NCBI GenBank assembly: GCA_958436475.1
Contig: CAUBKG010000059.1
Span: forward strand, 1-11,960
DNA: 11,960 nt
Source: an uncultured Clostridia bacterium
Lineage (GTDB): Bacteria; Bacillota; Clostridia; Oscillospirales; Acutalibacteraceae
Reading direction: 5' to 3'
Part shown: positions 1 through 4,781 of the stretch, piece by piece
Numbering within the stretch: position 1 is the first letter of the stretch
Layout: each line of letters opens with the position of its first letter
Notes under the pieces: model-generated
Told to the model about the DNA's origin: nothing
What the model saw: only the letters and a program-made list of their open reading frames with translations
Database searches by the model: none
Made by a program: the position numbers and the translations under genes

Positions 1-97
1 TCTCCTTTTTTTGTTTTCCGGCAAACGCTTGAAAGGAAAGGCGGCATATGGTATCCTATTTATGCTGCATTTGCCTTTTGGGCATTTGTCGGTGTGG

Positions 98-146
98 GGA
101 AGCGGTGTTGACTTTGTGGAGTGTGCGCCGCTTCCTTTCATTTTTT
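98..146 (+). terminator. Possible weak terminator hairpin reading rightward
   Basis: An 8-bp inverted repeat (98-105 with 128-135, GGAAGCGG/CCGCTTCC) has a long 22-nt loop and is followed on the + strand by a T-rich run (136-146). It could end a rightward gene whose body lies outside the window, and it sits just past the stop of the leftward regulator at 138. The long loop makes this weak. Nothing else is recognisable in bases 1-137. Confidence 0.3.
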
Positions 147-320
147 GACGAGCTTATCCTTTAACCCGATAATTCCCCTTCGAACGGCTTCTGCTCTGCC
201 GACGTTTTCCTGAATGCAATACTGTTTCAGCGTTTCTACACATTCAGCATCCAGCCGCACATGGATAGAAGTATCTTTGGGGTTATCGGTGGGACGGCCC
301 ATCTTCTTTTTCTGGGGCAA
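138..320 (-). CDS. Small ribbon-helix-helix (CopG/Arc-like) DNA-binding protein
   Basis: A 60-residue basic protein. It has a Lys-rich head with the GRPTDNPK motif (about residues 7-14), a predicted beta-strand TSIHVRLD (16-23) and two helices (about 24-36 and 41-53). That is the plan of ribbon-helix-helix regulators, which dimerise and insert the beta-ribbon into the major groove. I chose the TTG start at 318-320. A GAGAGGTG ribosome binding site (327-334) lies 6 nt before it, and the promoter puts the RNA start near 347. The upstream in-frame ATG (345-347) would then have no leader or ribosome binding site. The internal ATG at 300-302, which gives MGRPTDNPK, is a second possibility. The target is unknown. 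No toxin or partner gene is adjacent, so an antitoxin role is not supported here. Autoregulation is plausible because repeats flank its -10 box. Confidence 0.75.
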   Translation of the reverse strand: MPQKKKMGRPTDNPKDTSIHVRLDAECVETLKQYCIQENVGRAEAVRRGIIGLKDKLVKK

Positions 321-338
321 ATGATTCACCTCTCTTTT

Positions 339-382
339 GCAACCCATAATATAATATTAATATCACGCAACCCAAAAGTCAA
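339..382 (-). promoter_or_regulatory. Promoter and possible operator of the ribbon-helix-helix gene
   Basis: On the minus strand, TTGACT (-35, 377-382) is followed by 17 bp and TAATAT (-10, 354-359), which places the RNA start near 347. Two exact 7-bp direct repeats (GGGTTGC, at 367-373 and 339-345) are spaced 28 bp apart and flank the -10 box and start site. Ribbon-helix-helix dimers often bind repeated short sites in their own promoters, so this is a candidate autoregulatory operator. The repeats are seen; the binding is inferred. Confidence 0.65.
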
Positions 383-431
383 CGGCTGAATATATTCGCT
401 ATAGACTCCTGCGTGATTGCCCGCAAGAAAG

Positions 432-466
432 AAGCGCCTGTGTGAATTTTAATCACACAGGCGCTT
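432..466. terminator. Strong intrinsic terminator-like hairpin, second in tandem
   Basis: A perfect 14-bp stem (432-445 with 453-466, around GCGCCTGTGTGA) has a 7-nt loop. It is flanked by TTTT on the + side and a TTCTTTCTT-like run on the minus side. It lies downstream of the acetyltransferase terminator at 521-560 and just upstream of the regulator promoter at 354-382. It probably acts as a backup terminator that insulates the regulator gene from leftward read-through. Confidence 0.7.
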
Positions 467-520
467 TTGCTGATTCTGCGAGGCGGTCCTGCCGTTCCAG
501 ACGGCCCGATAACGAAGCAC

Positions 521-560
521 AAAAAAGCAGCAGACATTTCGTTTGAAGGCTGCTGCTTTT
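521..560 (-). terminator. Intrinsic terminator of the GNAT gene
   Basis: An 11-bp stem (550-560 with 523-533, AAAAGCAGCAG/CTGCTGCTTTT) has a 16-nt loop and ends in a T6 run on the minus strand (526-521). It begins 15 nt past the stop of the acetyltransferase. Confidence 0.8.
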
Positions 561-575
561 GGAGCCGATTTCACG

Positions 576-1085
576 TTATTCCGGTTCTGCTTCCACCGGC
601 TTTTCCATGATATAATCATCCATCACGAACCCGTTTCCGATATCGGTCACCTGTTCGCGGGTCACGGCAAAGCCGAGCTTCTTATAAATGGCGATCGTAC
701 GGTCGTTATGCCGGTTTACGGTGAGCCATATGGAAGAAAGCCCTTCCTCGCGGCACAGGCCGTACAGGAACTGAACCGCACGGGAGGCGTATTTCTTCCC
801 CCGGCTTTCCCGGCGGATATAAAGCTTGCTCAAAAACAGCCTGCCCTCCTGCCCCTCTATACCGGTGTATCCTACTGTTTCCCCTTCCTCTTTGAAAAGG
901 AAGTAACGGTAGCCCCTCTCCAGCTGTGCCGTAACTGCGGGAACAGACTGGAACTTCAAAAGCATATATTCCACCTGGCTCTCTCCGATGATCGGCGTGA
1001 AGTGCTCCTCCCATATTTCCCGCGCCAGGGCGCACAACTCGGTTACCTGTTCCGCCGTGGTGACCGGAACGAATGCAATGCTCAT
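576..1085 (-). CDS. GNAT-family N-acetyltransferase
   Basis: A 169-residue single-domain acetyltransferase that would move an acetyl group from acetyl-CoA to an amine; the substrate is unknown. The acetyl-CoA pyrophosphate loop is in motif A, strand LSKLYI followed by RRESRGKKYAS (about residues 85-101). Motif B, with Asn124 and the usual YKKLGF ending (134-139), precedes the closing strands (DDYIMEK). The length fits a lone GNAT domain. Polyamine/diamine acetyltransferases of the PaiA/SpeG type have a similar layout, but the substrate cannot be read here. I prefer the ATG at 1083-1085. The GGGAG ribosome binding site abuts the ATG at 1092-1094, leaving no spacing, but lies 9 nt from the inner one. 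The gene appears to be monocistronic and ends in two tandem terminators. No convincing promoter was found in the 300 bases upstream. Confidence 0.85.
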   Translation of the reverse strand: MSIAFVPVTTAEQVTELCALAREIWEEHFTPIIGESQVEYMLLKFQSVPAVTAQLERGYRYFLFKEEGETVGYTGIEGQEGRLFLSKLYIRRESRGKKYASRAVQFLYGLCREEGLSSIWLTVNRHNDRTIAIYKKLGFAVTREQVTDIGNGFVMDDYIMEKPVEAEPE

Positions 1086-1094
1086 GTTTTTCAT

Positions 1095-1394
1095 CTCCCA
1101 GTTTCTGTTTTAGTCTCGGAAAAACGCCGCCGGCGCAAGAGGCCGGAGCCGCTTTGGCCGGAAAGCGGTAATGATGAATCGCCTTGCCAAATTGGGATTC
1201 GCTATTTTTTCATATCGTTCTCGTCTTAGAACCCTTCCATTGCGCAGGGGCGGACAAAAACAGAATTGCCGGCCTGCGGAAAGACCGGGCGGGAGCGCAT
1301 AGGGAAAAGCGGGCGCCTATTGGGCGCCCCTATGGCGGTCTCGAAAGCCGGATAAAAATGTTTTCGCCGGCGGCAAGAGCGGCGGCGTTTCGAA
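1095..1394. other. Intergenic region between acetyltransferase and acyl-CoA synthetase
   Basis: No gene is supported here. It holds the terminator of the upstream operon (1305-1329) and a 16-bp inverted repeat (GTTCT at 1217-1221, AGAAC at 1228-1232). It also holds a 7-bp hairpin (1149-1155 with 1162-1168, CCGCTTT/AAAGCGG) that would fall in the leader of the acetyltransferase mRNA. No good -35/-10 pair is visible for the leftward acetyltransferase gene. The inverted repeat might be an operator, but nothing links it to a regulator. Confidence 0.5.
1305..1329 (-). terminator. Intrinsic terminator of the T-box/XRE-cupin/acyl-CoA synthetase operon
   Basis: On the minus strand a 7-bp GC stem (GGGCGCC at 1329-1323 with GGCGCCC at 1317-1311) has a 5-nt loop and is followed by GCTTTTCCC. 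The T run is short, but the stem is strong and lies 66 nt past the synthetase stop. Confidence 0.6.
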
Positions 1395-3047
1395 TCAGTT
1401 TCTCTGCGAATCGTCCTTCCTAATCTGCGCGCGGCGGATTTTTCCGCTGATGGTTTTCGGAAGCTCCTCCACAAATTCGATCACACGCGGGTATTTATAG
1501 GGCGCGGTCTGGTGCTTCACATAATCCTGCAGCTCTTTTTTGAGCTCCTCAGACGGCGTGTAGCCCTTATTGAGCACGATCGTCGCCTTTACCACAAAGC
1601 CGCGCACCTCATCCGGCACGCCGGTGATGGCGCATTCCAGCACGCTGCTGTGCTCCATGAGCACGCTCTCGATCTCAAACGGCCCGATGCGGTAGCCGGA
1701 GGATTTGATAACGTCGTCCACACGGCCCACATACCAGTAATAGCCGTCTTCATCCTTCCAGGCGGTGTCGCCGGTGTGATAGAGGCCGTCGTGCCAGGCC
1801 TCCTTCGTCTTTTCCTCGTCGCGGTAATAGCCGCGGAAGAGGCCGCAGGGGATTTCCCCTTCTGTGCGGACCACGATTTCCCCGGTTTCGCCGGGCGGGC
1901 AGCTTTTGCCGTTTTCATCCACGATATCCACATCGTATTGCGGCGAAGGCTTGCCCATGGAGCCCGGCTTCGGCTCCATATTCACCGAATTGGCAATGAG
2001 GCAGGTAGTTTCGGTCTGGCCGAAGCCCTCCATGAGCTTCAGACCTGTTGCATTATAAAATAAGCGGTAGACCTCCGGGTTCAGCGCCTCGCCTGCGATG
2101 TTTGCATAGGTGAGCGAAGAAAGATCGTATTTGGAAAGGTCCTCACGGATGAAGAAGCGGAACATGGTGGGCGGCGCGCAGAAGGTGGTGATGTGGTATT
2201 TCGCAAACAGCGGGAGGATCTCGGAGGGCTTGAATTTATCGTGGTCATACACGAAAACGCAGCTTTCCATCGTCCACTGGCCGTAAAGCTTGCCCCATAC
2301 CGCCTTGCCCCAGCCGGTGTCTGAAATGGTGAGATGGACGCCGTCCGGCCTAATGTTGTGCCAGTGCTTGGCGGTGAACAGGTGGCCGAGCGCATACGTA
2401 TTCTCGTGCAGCACCATCTTCGGCTGGCCGGTCGTGCCGGAGGTGAAATAAAGCAGCATGGCGTCGTGCGAGCTGGTTTCCGGCTTCTCAAATTCCGCCG
2501 GGGAAGCGCTCAGCTCCGCATCGAAATCGAGCCAGCCTTCCTTCGCCCCATGCACGATGAACCTCTTTGCCACGGTGGGCGATTCGCTCATGGCGGCATC
2601 CGCATGGTCTGCCGCTTCCCCTTCCGCCGTGCAGACGATGGCCTTGACGCTCGCCGCGTTGAAGCGATAAACATAGTCCTTCTTCGTGAGCAGATTGGTG
2701 GCGGGAATGGCTACCGCGCCGAGCTTCTGCAGGCCCAGCATGCAGAACCAGAACTGGTAATGGCGCTTGAGCACCAGCATGACCATATCGCCCTTGCGGA
2801 TGCCGTGGCGCTGGAACATGGCGGCGGTGCGGTCGCTGATCTCTTTTAACTCCCCATAGGTGAAAATATGCTCCGCGCCCTTGTCGTTCGTCCAGATCAT
2901 GGCCCGGCGGCCGGGCTCGGCGTCTGCGATCTCGTCGAAAATATCGTAGGCAAAATTGAAGGTTTCGGGATATTTCAGTTTATAATAATTCAGTACGCCG
3001 TGTTCGTCGTACCCTTCCTCCACAAATCTTTCGTTGATGTTAAGCAT
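1395..3047 (-). CDS. AMP-forming acyl-CoA synthetase (acetyl/medium-chain type)
   Basis: A 550-residue ligase that would activate a carboxylic acid with ATP to an acyl-adenylate and then form acyl-CoA in the cytosol. The ANL-superfamily motifs are all present in order. These are the phosphate-binding loop YFTSGTTGQPKMV (200-212), GFGQTET (341-347), YHTGD (423-427), the hinge region GRVDDVIKSSGYRIGPFEIE (441-460), and PKTISGKIRR near the C-terminus with the adenylation lysine at K536. The order and length resemble acetyl-CoA synthetase-like and medium-chain acyl-CoA synthetases rather than long-chain or peptide-synthetase enzymes. The acid cannot be read from sequence. It starts 16 nt after the XRE-cupin stop with GGAGG 10 nt before its ATG, so the two are co-transcribed under the T-box at 3798-4063. 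That control suggests a link to amino-acid supply, possibly activation of a branched-chain acid such as 2-methylbutyrate (inference). Confidence 0.93.
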   Translation of the reverse strand: MLNINERFVEEGYDEHGVLNYYKLKYPETFNFAYDIFDEIADAEPGRRAMIWTNDKGAEHIFTYGELKEISDRTAAMFQRHGIRKGDMVMLVLKRHYQFWFCMLGLQKLGAVAIPATNLLTKKDYVYRFNAASVKAIVCTAEGEAADHADAAMSESPTVAKRFIVHGAKEGWLDFDAELSASPAEFEKPETSSHDAMLLYFTSGTTGQPKMVLHENTYALGHLFTAKHWHNIRPDGVHLTISDTGWGKAVWGKLYGQWTMESCVFVYDHDKFKPSEILPLFAKYHITTFCAPPTMFRFFIREDLSKYDLSSLTYANIAGEALNPEVYRLFYNATGLKLMEGFGQTETTCLIANSVNMEPKPGSMGKPSPQYDVDIVDENGKSCPPGETGEIVVRTEGEIPCGLFRGYYRDEEKTKEAWHDGLYHTGDTAWKDEDGYYWYVGRVDDVIKSSGYRIGPFEIESVLMEHSSVLECAITGVPDEVRGFVVKATIVLNKGYTPSEELKKELQDYVKHQTAPYKYPRVIEFVEELPKTISGKIRRAQIRKDDSQRN

Positions 3048-3063
3048 TGTCTTGATTCCTCCG

Positions 3064-3636
3064 TCAATCCGCTTTTTTCATAACGATCGCCAGAAACTCG
3101 CAGGCTTCCCCGCCGGTCGCGATCATGCCGTGGCCCTTGCCGGAATCGTAATACACGCAGTCTCCCGGCCCGAGGATCTCGGTATGGGTTTCATACACGA
3201 ACTTCATGCGGCCTTTTAAGATATAATCCATCTCCTGCCCCTCGTGGGCGGAAAGCGGAATGGGCTCGTTCTGCACCGCTTCATCAAAGGGCGCTTCCAC
3301 CAGGAAGGGCTCCGATATCTTATTTTTGATGCGGGGCGCCAGATGGAAATAGTGGAAGCCGCGGCGGCGCTTGATGGGCAGGCCCTCGCCCCGGCGCACC
3401 ACCGTATAGCTGCTCAGGTGCGGATTTTCGCCCGTGAGAAGCTCCACCATATCCACGCCGAAGCGTTCGGCGCAGGCATACAGGAAGGTGAAGGAAAAAT
3501 CCTGCGCCCCCGTTTCCAGCGCGCGGTATTCCTCCTCTGAAACCCCTGTGACGCGCGCCATTTCCTCCGTGCCGATCTCGAGGATCTCGCGAAGAGCGCG
3601 GATGCGTTCCGCAATTTCCATAATTTTCGGTTCCAT
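3064..3636 (-). CDS. XRE-family regulator with C-terminal cupin domain
   Basis: A 190-residue two-domain transcription factor. Residues about 8-60 form a Cro/C1-type helix-turn-helix (IAERIRALREILEIGTEEMA, then EEYRALETG). Residues about 120-185 form a small cupin barrel. Its first motif is at SAHEGQEMDYILKG (129-142; H131, E135) and its second at LGPGDCVYYDSGKGHGMIATG (155-175; H169). Cupin-linked XRE proteins usually bind a small ligand that sets DNA binding. I start at the ATG at 3634-3636 because GGAGG (3645-3649) lies 8 nt before it. The longest frame begins 12 codons earlier without such a site. It is the first gene after the T-box and is followed 16 nt later by the acyl-CoA synthetase, so it probably senses the synthetase's substrate or product (inference). 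A short inverted repeat (3665-3669 with 3674-3678) lies just upstream and could be its operator. Confidence 0.9.
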   Translation of the reverse strand: MEPKIMEIAERIRALREILEIGTEEMARVTGVSEEEYRALETGAQDFSFTFLYACAERFGVDMVELLTGENPHLSSYTVVRRGEGLPIKRRRGFHYFHLAPRIKNKISEPFLVEAPFDEAVQNEPIPLSAHEGQEMDYILKGRMKFVYETHTEILGPGDCVYYDSGKGHGMIATGGEACEFLAIVMKKAD

Positions 3637-3776
3637 AACGACTACCTCCGATTCTATATTGGTCAGGGCCACTGCCCTCTCAAAATACCGGCTTTTGTAC
3701 TGTGCCCAAGCGGCGGAATCCGGAAAAAATCAATTTTGCTTTGACCCGGCACCGCGCGGACTTCAAGGCCATGGGC

Positions 3777-3805
3777 CGTTTTTTATTGCGAAGCAATAAA
3801 AAACG
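3777..3805. repeat. Perfect 13-bp palindrome overlapping the T-box terminator U-tract
   Basis: Bases 3777-3789 pair perfectly with 3793-3805 across a GAA/TTC loop. In the leftward RNA the left arm contains the U run of the T-box terminator, and the right arm carries a matching A6 run. It is not needed for the terminator itself. It may protect the 3' end, form a second structure in read-through RNA, or help terminate transcription. Confidence 0.6.
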
Positions 3806-3831
3806 CCCGCCCCAGAAACTCTGGGACGAGC
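3798..3831 (-). terminator. T-box-controlled intrinsic terminator
   Basis: An 11-bp stem, GCTCGTCCCAG (3831-3821) with CTGGGGCGGGC (3815-3805), includes G-U pairs, has a 5-nt loop and is followed by GTTTTTT (3804-3798). It lies 17 nt past the T-box motif, in the position where T-box attenuators place their terminator. Confidence 0.88.
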
Positions 3832-4063
3832 TGCAAATGCATTCACCCGTGGTACCACCCATTTTGACGGAAAACCGCCCGCTTTTCCAAGGCCCAACAG
3901 CCCGGCTGCCTTAACGCGGCGAACGAATGCGCTTAAACGCTTTTTGCCTTCAGCACATCTGCTCCGGAATGATCTGCGCTTGCCTTCCCTCTGCCGGACT
4001 TGCACCAAACGCCGGCTCTCTGGAAAAGGGACTCCTGGCAGTGCCGTTTCCATCACTGCATTT
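3798..4063 (-). promoter_or_regulatory. T-box riboswitch leader, probably isoleucine-specific
   Basis: This leader RNA binds a cognate tRNA. Uncharged tRNA stabilises an antiterminator and lets transcription continue. The hallmark T-box sequence GGGTGGTACCACG is at 3860-3848. Stem I is recognisable from the AGAGAG bulge (4021-4016) and the distal loop GGTGCAAG (4006-3999) closed by GCCGG/CCGGC. Stem III is GGAAAA/TTTTCC (about 3888-3867). The terminator (3831-3821 with 3815-3805, 11 bp, then a U run) competes with the antiterminator. With a lower Stem I helix GGAA (4051-4048)/UUCC (3969-3966) and UGCC (4040-4037)/GGCA (3984-3981) above, the 3' side of the specifier loop reads CAG-AUC-A. This gives AUC, isoleucine (3973-3971), followed by the usual purine. 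The antiterminator base facing the tRNA discriminator is U, matching A73 of tRNA-Ile. The T-box call is firm; the specifier reading is moderate. Confidence 0.9.
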
Positions 4064-4098
4064 GATATCAGTATACTCACGCGCTGCAAAAATGTCAA
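4063..4098 (-). promoter_or_regulatory. Promoter of the T-box operon
   Basis: On the minus strand a consensus TTGACA (4098-4093) is followed by a 17-bp spacer and TATACT (4075-4070), predicting an RNA start at about 4063. The -35 lies just beyond the stop codon of the YjbQ-family gene (4102-4104). The operon therefore has its own strong promoter and is controlled mainly by attenuation downstream. Confidence 0.85.
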
Positions 4099-4101
4099 CC
4101 A

Positions 4102-4548
4102 CTATTCTTCAATTTTTTCCTCCGGCTCCGGGAATTTTTCCATGTGCGGGTCGCTCATGACCTTCACATAAAAATGGCGCTCGCGCGGGCCGTCGAATTC
4201 TACGAAATAAACCGCCTGCCAGGGGCCGAGCAGGGGCCAGCCGGCGTCTACAATCACAAAAAGCTGGGAGCCCATCATGCTGGACTTCACATGGGCAAAG
4301 GCGTTGTCTTCCCGGTGCCTGAAATCCTTATAGTCTGGGAAGGCCCGCTCCATGCTCATGAGGATATCGCCGTTCACGTTTTCATCCGTGTTTTCGGTAA
4401 TCGTAATGGCGGAAGTGGTATGCGGGCAGTAAATAAAGGCCATGCCGTCTTCCACGCCGCTTTCCGTTACCGCCTGCGTAACCTGGGCGGTGATGTCGTA
4501 AAACCCTTCGCGCTCCGTCCGGAGCACATATTCCTTTACCGCTGCCAT
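4102..4548 (-). CDS. YjbQ family (UPF0047) protein
   Basis: A 148-residue protein with the full signature of the YjbQ/UPF0047 family. It has CPHTTSAITITEN (41-53), the HREDNAFAHVKSS segment with H86 (78-90), and LGPWQAVYFVEFDGPRER (107-124). Family members are compact beta-rich trimers with conserved His/Asp residues that look like a metal or phosphate site. Weak thiamine-phosphate synthase activity has been reported for E. coli YjbQ, but the physiological role is unsettled. The length is typical. An AAGAAGG ribosome binding site lies about 8 nt before the ATG, and a near-consensus promoter lies upstream (4593-4621). No terminator was found before the T-box promoter, so some read-through into the next operon is possible. 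No thiamine genes are nearby. Confidence 0.92.
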   Translation of the reverse strand: MAAVKEYVLRTEREGFYDITAQVTQAVTESGVEDGMAFIYCPHTTSAITITENTDENVNGDILMSMERAFPDYKDFRHREDNAFAHVKSSMMGSQLFVIVDAGWPLLGPWQAVYFVEFDGPRERHFYVKVMSDPHMEKFPEPEEKIEE

Positions 4549-4592
4549 ACCTGCCGCCTTCTTTCTAAAAAATAAAATAAGGGTCTGATTTC

Positions 4593-4621
4593 AGTATACC
4601 CTATCTGCGGAAAAAGGTCAA
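4593..4621 (-). promoter_or_regulatory. Promoter of the YjbQ-family gene
   Basis: On the minus strand, TTGACC (4621-4616), 17 bp and TATACT (4598-4593) form a near-consensus promoter. The RNA start would be near 4586, about 38 nt upstream of the start codon. It is back to back with the promoter at 4658-4686. Confidence 0.85.
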
Positions 4622-4657
4622 ACTAAGAGCGAAAAAGCGCCGCGGCTTTGTAATTTC

Positions 4658-4747
4658 TTGACTTTGTCCGCCGGTATTGGTATATTAATTAGTATGGTTT
4701 GGTTTATCTGTTTGCCGGCGTTCCCGCCGCTTTCCCGGCGGTGGGAA
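4658..4747 (+). promoter_or_regulatory. Promoter and leader hairpin of the kinase-like/PASTA gene
   Basis: TTGACT (4658-4663), 17 bp and TATATT (4681-4686) give a start near 4693. The leader contains a 10-bp hairpin (4721-4730 with 4738-4747, one G-U pair, 7-nt loop) that ends about 18 nt before the ribosome binding site. A 5-bp inverted repeat (AAAGC/GCTTT, 4634-4649) lies between the two divergent -35 boxes. No known riboswitch is recognised. Confidence 0.75.
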
Positions 4748-4781
4748 ACAGCGCACAATGATAAGTGAGGTGCTGCACAGC

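Noticed and set aside
1..143. Two + strand frames open from the window edge (one to a stop at 109-111, one to 141-143), the first with a hydrophobic stretch like a membrane helix
   Set aside because: Both are too short to choose between and neither resembles a known protein. Only the possible terminator hairpin was listed.
3637..3690. Second promoter just before the XRE-cupin gene (TTGAGA, 17 bp, AATATA on the minus strand)
   Set aside because: The RNA would start inside the ribosome binding site, so it is unlikely to be used. The T-box promoter explains expression.
3971..3974. GAU (Asp) as the T-box specifier
   Set aside because: The following base would be C rather than a purine, and the antiterminator bulge U does not suit the G73 of tRNA-Asp.
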